Below are positions 1-11,200 of a DNA stretch of 64,000 bases, piece after piece. Numbering within the stretch: position 1 is the stretch's first letter; each line of letters opens with the position of its first letter. The position numbers were made by a program, and so were the translations under genes. Source of the DNA: Dasyornis broadbenti (Eukaryota; Chordata; Aves; Passeriformes; Dasyornithidae); the NCBI GenBank assembly GCA_013397935.1, contig VZRN01005385.1, positions 53,929-117,928 on the forward strand, given 5' to 3'. The notes below the pieces were generated by a model. It saw nothing but the letters and a program-made list of their open reading frames with translations. It did not search any database and was not told the DNA's origin.

Positions 1-205
1 TTATATCCAGGTGGGAATGCTTGGCTCCTCCCTCCTGGGCAGAGCATCTCACAATAGGATGAGATAAGCCCATGAGTCATGCAGTGGTTTCTTGATGGCC
101 CATTGTCTGTTATCAGGGGTAGGTCATTAGCAGGGGATAACAGCTAACAGCCCACAGCTGGTGGCAACAGAATACTTAAATACATCTATATTGTAACCTA
201 GGACA
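1..205 (-). repeat. 3' LTR of the ERVL provirus (partial)
   Basis: This matches 5069-5273 at 198 of 205 positions, and all seven differences are transitions. The right edge ends in CA, consistent with TG...CA termini. About 276 bp of this LTR lie left of the window, so the target-site duplication cannot be checked. Confidence 0.95.
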
Positions 206-222
206 TTATCCACCCCTTATTC
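206..222 (-). other. Polypurine tract of the provirus
   Basis: Immediately inside the 3' LTR the minus strand reads GAATAAGGGGTGGATAA, a purine-rich run in the position where plus-strand DNA synthesis is primed. It is only about 30 bp from the end of the integrase frame, which leaves no room for env. Confidence 0.75.
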
Positions 223-250
223 TATTATCATCTACATCATTGCCTAATTT

Positions 251-967
251 TTACACACAGTTCTCATTTAAGATTAGGTCTCCTTGTGGTACACAACGGG
301 TTTCTCCATCTGCCCGCATCACCCACCAGGTGTAACCAGGTCCCTGGGCAAAAACAACCCCACAGATGGGTTTGGCTTTGCCTGAGGTGCCTGCTTTTCC
401 AGGCCCAAGATAGTGTTTTGGGCAGTAGCATGAGGCACAGGGTAGGTCTCTAACCATCCCGTGGTTGCTTGCACTATGGTCAGCACGTAGCGCTTTCCTT
501 GGCGGGTTATATTTTGACCATCGTCCACTGTACCACAGAGGCTTCACCCACTTGGTCTGTTTGATTGCAGCGCAGGTCTCACAGCCGTGGATGACCTGTG
601 AGATGCTGTCCATGGTCAAGTCCACCCCTTGGTCACGAGCCCATCTGTACATTGCATCTCTCCCTTGGTGACCAGAGGCATCATGGGCCCAACGAGCTAG
701 AAATAATTCTCTGTTGTGTTGCCAGTCCAGATCCACCCATGATACTTTCATCTTGGCAGCTTGGTCCACCTGCTCGTTGTTACAACGCTCTTCATTAGCC
801 CGACTCTTAGGTACATGTGCATCCATGTGTTGAACTTTCACAGTCAGCTTTTCTGCCCGGGTGGCGATGTCCTGCCAAACCTCAGCGGCCCAGATGGGTT
901 TTCCTCTGCGCTGCCATTTGGTTTTTCTCCAGCGATCTAACCATCCCCACAGCGCGTTGGCTAACAT
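251..967 (-). pseudogene. Provirus pol: RNase H tail and integrase, internally deleted
   Basis: The first part is the end of RNase H, with the late catalytic region around NNEQVDQAA. It is followed by an integrase N-terminal zinc domain of HHCC type, with the His pair as AHDASGH and the Cys pair as CETC. The catalytic core is mostly gone. Near 505-512 a short deletion removes the segment that should carry the first catalytic Asp and shifts frame; the shifted frame is open at 319-528. Near 388-395 a larger deletion joins early core directly to the C-terminal region, removing the other two acidic residues. The C-terminal part (GPGYTWWVM) ends at the stop near 251. The protein cannot be a working integrase. 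Confidence 0.88.
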
Positions 968-1428
968 CCAGGAGTCGGTGTAGAGATAGAGCCTTGGCTA
1001 TTTCTCTCGTTTGGCAATATCCAAAGCAGCTGGACAGCTTTGAGCTCCGCAACCTGACTCGATCCACCTTGTCCCTTGGTAGCTTGTGCAACTCGTCGTG
1101 TGGGGCTCCACACTGCAGCTTTCCATTTCCGATCTGCGCCTACAATTCGGCAAGAACCATCGGTGAAGAGGGCGTAACATCTTTCACTCTCTAGCAACTC
1201 GTTATATGGGGGTGCTTCCTCTGCACGTGTTACTTGCTTCTCTGCTTCTTCTGAAGATAATTCAAAAGTCTCACCTTCAGGCCAGTTTGTTAGAATTTCC
1301 AGAATCCCAGGGCGATTTGGGTTTCCAATACGGGCACGCTGTGTGATGAGGGCAATCCATTTGCTCCACATGGCGTCAGTGGCATGGCGGGTAGAGGGAA
1401 CCTTTCCCTTGAACATCCACCCCAGCAC
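961..1428 (-). pseudogene. Provirus pol: RT connection to RNase H fragment
   Basis: This open stretch holds the connection region and the start of RNase H, recognisable by ALFTDGSC, the first catalytic Asp block. After that the frame degrades; the continuation appears in another frame in 998-1180 and then joins the 251-967 frame. At least one frameshift therefore lies inside RNase H. Assigned from motif and position between RT and integrase. Confidence 0.8.
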
Positions 1429-1469
1429 TGGTAGTCGGGGTGCCAGGAGAAGTTGTGCTTCTGTGCCGA

Positions 1470-1658
1470 TTACGTCTGAGGCGGTCTGGACACCTTCACA
1501 GGCTGCCAGGATTTCCTTTTCGGTGGGACTGTAGTTGGCTTCGGACCCTCTGTAACTTCAGCTCCAGAATCCCCATGATCAACATTGAGTCTCACCAAGC
1601 ACCTTCTGCCAAAGGTTCCAGGACAGACCATGGCTCCTGGCTGCAGAATAAAGCACAT
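1470..1658 (-). pseudogene. Provirus pol: degraded segment after RT
   Basis: A 62-codon open piece in the same frame as RT, separated from it by the TAG at 1674-1676. It corresponds by position to the RT connection subdomain. A frame change must occur between 1470 and 1428, because the next recognisable block is in a different frame. Confidence 0.55.
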
Positions 1659-1673
1659 TCTTTAGCTCTGGTC

Positions 1674-2417
1674 CTATCCTGACTGGGCCCAGGCTACCCC
1701 ATGAGCGATCTCCTGCTTGGCCTGGGTGAAGGCTTGCTGCTGTTCAGGGCCCCAGTGGAAATCGTTCTTCTTGCGGGTTATGAGGTGGAGAGGACTCACG
1801 ATCTGGTTGTACTCAGGCATGTGCATTCTCCAAAAGCCCATGGTGCCTAGGAAAGCTTGTATCTCCTTTTTGCTGGTTGGGGGAGACATCACGGTGATCT
1901 TATTGATGACTTCGGTAGGAATCTGACGCCATCCATCTTGCCACTTCACTCCCAGGAACTGGATATCTTGGGCAGGTCCCTTGACTTTGTTTTTCTTGAT
2001 TGCGAAGCCGGCTTCTAGGAGCATCCGGATGATTTTCTCTCCTTTCCCAAATACTTCTGTTGCTGTGTGCCTCCACACAATATCATCAATGTACCTCAAA
2101 TGTTCTGGAGCCTCACCCTTTTCCAGTGCAGCTTGGATCAGTCCATGGCAGATGGTGGGACTGTGCTTCCACCCCCGGGGCAGTTGGTTCCATGTATACT
2201 GCACACCCCTCCAGGTAAAAGCAAACTGAGGCCTACATTCTACTGCTAGAGGAATGGAGAAAAAGCCATTGGCAATATCGATGGTCGCATACCACTTTGC
2301 TGCCTTGAATTCTAGCTCGTACTGAAGTTCCAGCATGTCTGGTACAGCAGCACTCAGTGGTGGTGTGACTTCATTCAGGCCACAGTAATCCACCGTCAGT
2401 CTCCACTCTTCACTGGA
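1674..2417 (-). pseudogene. Provirus pol: reverse transcriptase
   Basis: About 245 codons of RT palm and fingers. The first catalytic Asp is in WYATIDIANGFF near 2277-2279, and the YIDD box lies at 2082-2093. Downstream blocks include FLGVKW and the thumb-like SPPTSKKEIQAFLG. The residue pattern (AAVPD, FFSIPL, QFAFTW) is that of ERVL-class RT, from family knowledge. The frame ends in TAG at 1674-1676, which probably interrupts the original polyprotein, since the same frame stays open for another 60 codons. Upstream a TAAG duplication at 2418-2425 moves RT out of the gag-pro frame. Confidence 0.92.
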
Positions 2418-2421
2418 CTTA

Positions 2422-2688
2422 CTTACGCACTGGCCATATAGGGCTGTTAAAGGGTGAATGGGCCTTGCTGACCACCCCTTGGCTCTCTAGCTCCTGAATC
2501 ATCTTATGGATAGGGGCCACAGAGTCTCTGTCGGTGTGGTATTGCCAGTGGTGCACTGATGCTGTAGCGATTGGTACCCGCTGCTCTTCAGTTCTCAGTA
2601 GTCCTACAGCAGACAGGTCATCTGAGAGACCAGGCAGAGTATTCAGCTGTCTTATGTCTTCTGTCTCTATGGCTGCTATCCCAAAAGC
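2422..2688 (-). pseudogene. Provirus pol: region between protease and RT
   Basis: This is open in the gag-pro frame from just after the TGA at 2689-2691 to the TAAG duplication. It encodes the start of RT, including the SPFNSPIWPVRK block expected just before the first palm motif. It shows that protease and RT were originally one continuous frame. Confidence 0.75.
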
Positions 2689-2943
2689 TCAGCGATGTCC
2701 CTTTGGGTCTTTGAAATATCCACTCCTGAGATAGTCTATGCCGAGGATGCATGGGGCCTCTGGACCAGTCACGATGGGGTGTTTCTGCCACTCGTTCCCA
2801 GTTAAACTTACTTCAGCTTCCAGTACAGTTAGCTGCTGGGATCCTCCTGTCACCCCAGAAATAGAAATGGATTCAGTCCCTACATACCTGGATGGCATTA
2901 GAGTGCATTGAGCACCGGTATCAACCAAAGCCGTATATCTTTG
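2689..2943 (-). pseudogene. Provirus aspartic protease
   Basis: The retroviral active-site triad is visible as ALVDTGAQC, followed by flap-like glycines and the late ILGIDYL motif, so the protease fold is nearly complete. It is in the same frame as gag, but TGA codons at 2965-2967 and 2689-2691 cut it off on both sides. The second TGA replaces a Trp that family knowledge leads me to expect there, suggesting TGG to TGA. Confidence 0.88.
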
Positions 2944-3030
2944 TGGGTCAGACGTGCCAGGCCATCAGATCCACACAGTCCAATAGATCCAGTTATCCCT
3001 TTCCTCTACCTGGCTAGAGGCAGGGCCCCT

Positions 3031-4227
3031 CTAATCCTGGTTTTGGTACACGATGCTCTCCTCCTGTAAATGTGTTCCTGAGGTCACTTCAAGAGGATTA
3101 GTCATATTATCATTGCTGTACCATCTGGGGTTCTGTCCACAAGAGATTGGAGCAGTGTTGAACCTAGACAAGCCTCTTGAAGTGGATGTTTCTCTTTTCA
3201 ATTCACGTACCCGGGCTGCTAAGGAGGAGGTGGGTTTCCTATCCCACTTGCTCATGTCTTCCCCATGCTCCTGTAGGAAAAACCAGAGGTTACGTCATGG
3301 AGTTTGTCTTCTTTCCCTGGCTGGGGGACATCTGCACCTGATGGCAGAGACTCTTGTTGGTTCCGGTGAGACATGGTAAATTCCTTCTTTGAGCTCTTTC
3401 CTTAGTTTCTGGTAGCCCTCTTCAATTAAGCTCCGGACTTGCTCGGCCAGCTTTGTTTCCACCGATGAGACGTGGGTGCGTAGTGGGGCAGTGACAGTGT
3501 CCTTGTAAATTTTCAGTTTGTTGGCTAACACGCCCACCTTGTCCTCTGGTTCCCTCCACTGCAGTGTTGCTAGGTAACAAGAGTATATCTCTGGTCAGAG
3601 TTGTGCGAATCTTAGCCACATTTCTGAAGTGCACTGGACATTATCTGGCCTCTTAGGGAATCTCTCTTTTTCGGAGAAAATGATCTCTAGCATGGCCAGT
3701 TCCCTCAGGCATCGGATACCTTGTTCTATCGTGCTCCATTTTCTTTGTTGCATCTGGAGATCTTCTTTGCAGAGGTATCTGTCCTGTACACTTGTCAGCA
3801 ATCGCCGCCAGAGGCTGAGAGTTTCCTAGGTTCTCCCAATCCCCTGGTCAATAACCACATCCTGAGACAGGGATCCCAGTTGCCTGGCTTCACTTCCGTC
3901 CAAAATGGTGTCATTAGCTGCGGTGTCCCAGATGCGGAGCAGCCAGGTCAGGATGGACTCGTTCGCCTGCTGGGTGACTTCCCTCCGTAGGTCCCGCAGC
4001 TCCCCCAGGGATAGAGAGCGGGTGATGATCTCCAACTCTGTCACTTCTGCTGGGTGCGATGGTCCAGCCACATCCTCATCAGTAACTATGCGGACTGATT
4101 TGCTCTTGGACTTCTTTTTCTGGACGGGGGCAATTGCTAGTGTCTTCAGCTGTTCTGGTTCGGCGATGGTCTGTGTTGAGATGTCAAGTGCTCTTTTGGT
4201 TCCTTTCCTCTTGGTGGCAGTTTGCAT
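3031..4227 (-). pseudogene. Provirus gag with three in-frame stops
   Basis: One reading frame runs from the ATG at 4227 to the TAG at 3031-3033, about 398 codons, with internal stops at 3826-3828 (TAG), 3595-3597 (TGA) and 3295-3297 (TGA) and no frameshift. The start is strongly basic (KRKGTKR, KKKSKSKS). A capsid-like block follows (LTWLLRIWDTAANDTILDG, EARQLGSL), then a helical part. The C-terminal part is near WDRKPTSSLAARVRELK. No CCHC zinc knuckle is seen. Assignment rests on position between leader and protease and on resemblance to avian ERVL gag proteins as I know them. Confidence 0.82.
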
Positions 4228-4251
4228 GGACTTGGTGCCTGCTGACTTGCT

Positions 4252-4827
4252 TCATTTCTCCTCCTCAAGAAGACACTGTACCACACCCAGTATTGTTCTG
4301 CTCCTCAGCATGATGTACACAGTGCTGGTCATAGAGAAAAAAGAAAACAGAACTGACAAGAAGATTATGCCATCCTTAACATCCAGTGAGAACTCAATAT
4401 TGTCAAAACCAGCTGTGCCTGGCCTGAAAGGCTGGAAGAAAACAATCTCTCCTCCTACCCCCAGGGGCTGGGTGCAATTGCTGAGGAGGTCCCAGATGTA
4501 GCAGCTCAGATTAAGCCAGGCAGACAAAATTGAGTATATATTCCGAATGGCATTCATCGCCTCAGAGGTTATCATGCAATAGCCATAGTAAACCAATAAA
4601 GCAATTCTCATGCTGTTCCCTGGTTGCAACGGAAGCAATACAATGGGCAGTTTCCCATTTGTGGAAAAACACAGAGAGCAAGATACAGCACCCACATAGA
4701 TAAGCCGAGCATCGCGGTGATAGGATTTCTGTAATAAAGAACTATATTTCTGATTTTTCCTTAGGTCGTGCCCCACATTGGCCGCCAAAATATGTATTGG
4801 TTTGAAAACAAAACAGTGGGAGATCAC
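4252..4827 (-). CDS. Unrecognised leader ORF before gag, predicted membrane protein
   Basis: This is open for 191 codons from a GTG at 4827 inside the LTR. It runs through the primer binding site and ends in TGA at 4252-4254, only 24 bases before the gag ATG and in the same frame. The first in-frame ATG that would make a sensible start is at 4609-4611, giving 119 residues. That product starts with a short basic and hydrophobic stretch (MRIALLVYYGYC) that could be a signal anchor. It has two N-glycosylation sequons (NLS and NCT) near the middle and a hydrophobic run of about 22 residues near the C-terminus, followed by RSR and an acidic end (LLEEEK). I recognise no family. It may be a real accessory gene, an N-terminal Gag extension split by one stop, or chance. 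Confidence 0.45.
   Translation of the reverse strand: MISHCFVFKPIHILAANVGHDLRKNQKYSSLLQKSYHRDARLIYVGAVSCSLCFSTNGKLPIVLLPLQPGNSMRIALLVYYGYCMITSEAMNAIRNIYSILSAWLNLSCYIWDLLSNCTQPLGVGGEIVFFQPFRPGTAGFDNIEFSLDVKDGIIFLSVLFSFFSMTSTVYIMLRSRTILGVVQCLLEEEK
4770..4787 (-). other. Primer binding site, tRNA-Lys-like
   Basis: On the minus strand this reads TGGCGGCCAATGTGGGGC, five bases after the LTR end. It differs at two positions from the complement of the tRNA-Lys(CUU) 3' end as I remember it, and similarity continues for a few more bases with a one-base gap. Using Lys rather than Leu is notable for an ERVL-type element. Confidence 0.75.
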
Positions 4828-5273
4828 AAGTCAGGATTAAAATTTAATAGGAAAAATTAAAAATAAGTGAAATAATACAAAGAAAAGCACTGACAAAGTC
4901 AGATACAACCTGACACCCGGTTAGGGTGGTGGTAGCAGTCCAAATGAAGTAGTTCTGTTGAAGCGGTGATCCTGTAGAAGGTCTGGTCTCCAGCTGAAGG
5001 TCCAGTGGTAGCTCTTGTCCTCTGGGAATCCAGTAGACAGGGCTCCCTTAGGCAGTTCCAAGGCCAGGTTATATTCAGGTGGGAATGCTTGGCTCCTCCC
5101 TCCTGGGCGGAGCATCTCACAATAGGATGAGATAAGCCCATGAGTCATGCAATGGTTTCTTGATGGCCCATTGTCTGTTATCAGGGGTGGGTCATTAGCA
5201 GAGGATAACAGCTAACAGCCCACAGCTGGTGGTAATAGAATACTTAAATACATCTATATTGTAACCTAGGACA
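4793..5273 (-). repeat. 5' LTR of the ERVL provirus (481 bp)
   Basis: This is complete, with TG at 4793 and CA at 5272-5273. On the minus strand a TATTTAAGTA box lies near 5241-5250 as a possible TATA element. An ATTAAA-type signal is near 4842-4850 before the short U5. The last 205 bp are repeated at 1-205. Confidence 0.92.
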
Positions 5274-8200
5274 CCATCAACATAAGATCCTATATTGTCC
5301 TCTCATGGTTTCTGCTTAAAGTCAGAGAACTTAGCTTCTCTTCCAAGAGGTCCTTAGAAAATCAGTAATCCTGGCATATGGATATATACACAGAATCACT
5401 TCTGAAAACTTACTAAATTTTGCACAGCTGCTCTAACAATCATTAAAGAATATCTCAAATACAGTTTCTGTAGTATTGAGTTTATCTCTACCAGGATCTA
5501 GATTAATTTTTTTTTCACTTATGCTTTTTGCACAAACAAACCCCTCACTTTCATCCCACGACTCCCTCAGCTTGTTCAACAGCCTCTTGGGTAAAGACCT
5601 GTCAAAGGCATTTTGAAAGCTCTAATTTATTTTTTTCCCCTCCTTTTCTGTCCACAATGACATGTTCAAAGAGTTCTCGGATAAGCTCAAACAATTTTCC
5701 TCTGCCAAAACCATGATAATTAGACTAACATTTCATGACCTTCCTGGTGCTGTTTTGTCTTCCCCCTTACATTTGCCAACCACAAAGATACAGCTGACAG
5801 GTTTGTGTTCGTGCCACATTTTGCAAAATACTTTCCTGTTGAATACATACAAGGCTACTGAATACAAAGGGCTGCGTTAAGGTAATGCAACCATAAGCCA
5901 TGAATAATGCTCACAAATAATAATGAAATCCAATGACAGGTTGTTTTTAATAAGAAGTTCAGCTGAGGGGGGAAAAACAAGAAAAGAAACAAATTTTAAA
6001 AATCCAAGGAAGTATAATTAAACAACAGCTGACAACACTGAATAACTTGTTTCTGCCACACAGCTGAAAGGAAAATACGGCTAAACTTTCCACCACAGAT
6101 CTAAGCCAACACAGTCAAGATAACAGAAAAGATCGTAAGTAGTGAAACCACACCAGAATATAAAGGAAATCTTTGTTTCAAGAGATTTATTTAAATTTGA
6201 AAATTAAACTACAAAAACAGCAAACAAGACTTCAGCTAATATAACTGAAAATCAACACAAGTGCTTTTCTTGAACTTGGAAATTTTAACCACCTTTTATT
6301 CCTGCTGTGCAAAACCATGGCTATTTACCAGCTTTGAATTATGTGAATTAGGCTCAGTGTTCTTTGGGAGGCAGAGAGAGGAAAAAACCCACCTATCTCC
6401 AAGTTTCTGCTGGATATTCTGGAATCCAACTCAAAACATTCCATCTTTTCCCGGTTTTACTGTTAACACGAGGCACCTCTTGAACCAACTACTGACAAAA
6501 GGCCAACCTACCACATACGCACAAAAAAAAGGCAACAAAAATCTGTTTTCAATTTAATACGTCACACACTTTCCCAAGTCTCGACATGCTGCTTCCATTC
6601 CACTGAGGTCTGCATCACATTTGACATCAGGAGAGATTGCTTCTTCCTTTGCTACACCTATGCAGCATTTTTCATCACCATTTTAAGGTGCCTCAACATA
6701 GACCTTGTCAGAAGGTCTTAATTATATTTCTAGGTTTTAACGCAGCTTAAAATATCAAAGTTTAAATATCAACTTTAATATCAATATTGGTTTCTCATAT
6801 GAACTTTAAATATGAAAGTTTAAGTTAATAGGGAAACATTAACCAAGCCTGATTTGTATACACATTTTATAAAGGATGAAAAAAATTCTGTGTGTATAAA
6901 TAATAACTAAACTAGCAGATTAAAATAAAAGACCAGTTAGGATTAATAGAATATTTTTAATGCCTAAGCAAGACTGGCCAGCACAAAGTCTAACAAACCA
7001 GTGTAAAATAAGATGAGTTATACAGCACCTCAAATTTTAATCTCTCCTCCACCAATATGCTACAAAACCCTGGACAGCTCTGCACCTCTATGTGCATACA
7101 GGAAAGAAAGTACTTCCCTCAAGCACCTCCGGAAAAGGACTCTGAGGTATTTTTATCCGTTTCATGAAACTGGGATCCGTATATAATCAGTAATATATGT
7201 ATTTCATAATGACTAATATATATTTAGTTATTACTACAGGATAGTGACTTAAAATCTCAATTACTCAGATGTTTTCAAGGGGAGAAAACTACTAACTGAA
7301 AATTCCACATGACACAAGGAAAAAAGTGTCAACGCTGAAATGAAATTAAGAATGCACTCTCTTACAGGAAAAGCTGACTTACTTTAAAGACAACTTTAAA
7401 GTTTGTAACTCCCCTAACTATCTAACAATTGAGTCTTCTGAAGAGCATACATTTGTACTCTGCCTACTAAAGGGTTTCTTTGACTGCAGATTAAGAACAA
7501 CTTTCCTTTCCAATTGTTCTACTTGATTACACAGAATTTTAATCGAGAAACACCATTTACAGAGGCAGCATATTAAGGACTGCTTTAAAATATACTGAGA
7601 CTTCCATCTCACCACAAGTTTCAGAATATACACAGTTGTATCAGTTTAATGTCATACTTTCTTTATACAAAGGGAAGTGGAAAAGCTTCCTGTATGATTA
7701 TTTTGTTTTCCCCCGGGTTTCTTTCAAACTCAGATCTCTTCTTAATCCAATGTAGCCAAGGCAAATCCTCCCTGAACATACTTAACTGAGGCATAGAAAA
7801 TGATACCCACTACCTTACCTGTTCTAACTGGGTTTTCTTTTCCACACAAAACACATGGTATTTGAACAGCCTGGAGGAAGCCCAAACTACAGCGAGCTGC
7901 CGTAGTTGGTAAACACTGGCATTTTTTCTCGAACCAGAAATAAGCAAGGCATTGTCCTAAGCTCCTTTCATAAACTCCTGGTGACCCAGTTGTTCCTTAG
8001 ACAATCATCTCTCTCCCAAAAATCAGCCATAATCCAGTTCACTGCCTCAGGTAAGCGGCAGATACCACCTTAAATCTGCAAAGATCTTTTCATGCCAAAG
8101 AACTTCAGTATGCTTTACAGCCTTTGAAGTATTCGGGAAGACACCTAAGATTGGCACATGGGAGCCTAAATCAGAAATCTGAAGCCTGATACTGAGAATT

Positions 8201-11200
8201 AATTACTTTAGTCCAGCACACAGCAGCATAAAAATCACACTGACTACCCCAGGTAATTCTGCCTCATACAATCAGAGCTGTTGCATGCATTTATAAGAGT
8301 AACATTCAAAATTTCTCAGACAAGTATGAAGAAATAACAATGCAAAATAGCTAGACAACCCACACATGCTTTTTGAAGTGCTTAGTTATGCACAAAAGAA
8401 TTTTTTTTTATGAAACTGGAGTAGTCTTAGCAAACAATTAGAAATAAATTTAACACAAACCCTGAGGAATAAAGAACCAGCAGCTTTAGAGAGACTATTA
8501 CCATCAAAAGCCATTTTATTTTACTCATACACCATAGGCTTAGGATCACTGATCTCAATCCCCACTCAGCTCACACTGGAGAATTTACACAACCAGAAGT
8601 CGCTCTGGTTTCTGGTACTGAGCCTCCAGCTGATGGCAACATTTTCCCAAGCCACAGGAAAAGCCTTGGAAGGGGCCCACCATAGGCACCAGTTCTTCCA
8701 ATACTTTGAAGACACTAGATTAGAACCCAGGTTTTTGATTCACCAAGAACTCAAACTGTTGCTTTCTAGATGAGCAGTATATACACCTCTCCAGAACTTC
8801 TTACATATGAGACAGAACATCCCAAGCAAGGAGTCAAAATCCTTGGCTGGGTGAGAGGCTTGTGTCCAAGTCAGCAGGACTTCTTCCTATTGTCTGCCAA
8901 AAAACAAGCAGCCTCCACCTTCACATGGATTCCCCTCCATGCTAAATGGCTCAAGTTCTCTTTCCCACCTGCTCTTGCCCAAACCATGTAACCTTGTCAT
9001 TGTTTCTTCTTGGCATGTGAGCACAAACCTGGTTTTGTTTCCTCAGTTAACATACTATGTTTCTGTATTATTAAATTACTTCACAGCTTCCCTCCCTGAA
9101 AACCACTGTCACATCCTAAAACCCCCAAAAATGTTGAACTAAAAAATACAGTTGCCTACAAAACAAAACTTTGAATACAACTGTGAAGACGTGCAACAGT
9201 GTATAGTCCTCCTCAATTCAGAATTTAAAGTGCATTACTGTTTCATGTGAAATTACAGGCTTCTAATAAATAAGAAGATACTGTATAATACAGCAGATTA
9301 ACAGCAAAACAGGAACAAAGAGCCCCAGGGTGAAGCATTTCAGATCTCACCTGTAATGTCTGTGTTCTTACAAAGACAATGCTGTCAGCCCAGTAAGATT
9401 ACAGCATTCCTTGTACGCTGATGATCTCCCTAGCTTCCTAAAAGATTTTTCAATCATTCACAGTTCTAGACCCAAACAGTTTCAAAACTTCTCTGCCAAA
9501 AAAACAAAACAGTCAGAGAGACCAAGCAGGACCTGGCTCAGTGGTTCAGCTGGAAAGCTGTCCTGCTTTTTACACAGACAAGCCATGAAGCATGGAGGAA
9601 CAAAACCTGGCAGTCTGGTAAAGGCAGTTGTGGATACCTCAGCTTGACACTGAGGGTGATGCTCCCCAGCTGCAGCCCCCTCCTTAAACACACATCTTCA
9701 TTTGCTGTGTCTGTGTCAGCTTTGCACCACTGGCATCCCTGAACTACTTCACCCTGTGGTGGCCCTGCCAGCTGTGGACAAGCCCAGTTGCTTAAACTGG
9801 CTAGGAAATTATGCCCTCAAGCCCCAGTCCCACCAACACTTCCAAGATGGCAGAAAGCAGCACTGCCACCATGAGCAGTATGAGATACTGCTGCTACCCA
9901 CTGCTCTTCTACCTGCCATACTCTCTCCATCAAGTTTTAAATGAACTTAACCAGGGGATGTCCAGGCATGTATCTGAAGCCCCAAGGATGTATTTAGCAC
10001 TAACAATTGGACTTCACTCCATTATAACAGTGCAGCTTTTTAGACTGAACTGTTGTCTTTTAATCTCAAATGTAACTTGAAGCAATCATGAATATCCTGC
10101 CAATTTTTCACAGCCCTGTTGAAGTATAATCACTTGTAATACAGAGTCTAAGGTTTGAAGAGCAGCTTTAGATCCTAGGAGAGCCATGGAAGGCAAACTG
10201 CAAACACTTTCCAGAGCTCTGGGTACACAGAGTATGCTACTAAGCAGCTGCACAGATCAGGCTGTTAAACCTGGAAGATTAAACCCTGCTGTTAAACCTG
10301 GAACATTAAGTAACATAAGAAAGCCACATCCAAATATCAGTCTCATACCTTTTCTTGTTTTCTTAATTAGTCCCTAAACCATCCTAGCATGATAACAATA
10401 CTGGATATTTCTTACCTCAGGACAGTCCACTTACAGATAAATTTATAATTCAAATAAATGCATTCTTCCAAATAAACAGAGTTCACACTCCTCTATATCA
10501 GTTATCTTTATATAACATAAAATTAATATGGATCAGGGAAGCAAGTGACTCTTTACTACCCCACATGAATTCCTGGATATACCACTGTTATGTCAAAGGC
10601 GAGAGATTCTATCAGGAGTACCAGTTACAAAGTAACTATTTTCTGTAACAATCAAGCAAAGATTTGCAAGCTGTATGTATTGACTCTGAGACAAGCTAAA
10701 ATGATCAGAATGAAAAACAAAACAGGATTACCAGGAAAAGCAGTTAATTCCAAAATAACATTGGGGTTTTATCCTCCCAAGATACTCAAATTTGATATTA
10801 CCAATAATACATTATTTTTGCACAAGTGTTTATGCACTTTCCAACCTCAGCAGATCAGGCAAGGTAAAGAAGAAAACAACTCTTCAGCAGAAAATCTTTG
10901 GTCTTATTCTTGTCAGCAAATACTACTTGATGCAATTAAGACCTTGCTCCTGAAGCAGACTGCTGCAACAGCAATACTTTTAGACCCTGAGGGAAGGGAG
11001 TACCTGGCATCATGCTGAAGAATATGCAAAAAAAGCAGCACCACACCAGCAGAGCTCTGCTTTGCCTCCTCTAGCCAGAACTAGCAAGGAAGTGCAGGAC
11101 TCTAAGGCAGGCACAAAAACTCCCTACAATGAAAAGAGAAGCAAAGGAATCATCTTTCCTTCACTTACAAGGCACGGCTGGCAGCACTCCTGATGGCACC

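Larger units (their letters stand above)
1..5273 (-). mobile_element. ERVL-class endogenous retrovirus, minus strand, 3' LTR cut by window edge
   Basis: A nearly complete LTR retrotransposon read right to left: 5' LTR (4793-5273), tRNA-Lys-like primer binding site, leader open frame, gag, protease, RT, RNase H, integrase, polypurine tract, 3' LTR (1-205, cut by the window start). Bases 1-205 match 5069-5273 without indels and with 7 mismatches, which fixes both LTR right edges at the sequence CCTAGGACA. No env lies between the integrase end and the polypurine tract, as expected for ERVL elements, and the RT resembles ERVL more than ERV1 or ERVK. All coding regions carry stops or frameshifts, so the copy cannot make a full Gag-Pol. 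If MSH2 exons 7-16 lie to the left, it sits in MSH2 intron 6 in the sense orientation. Confidence 0.93.
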
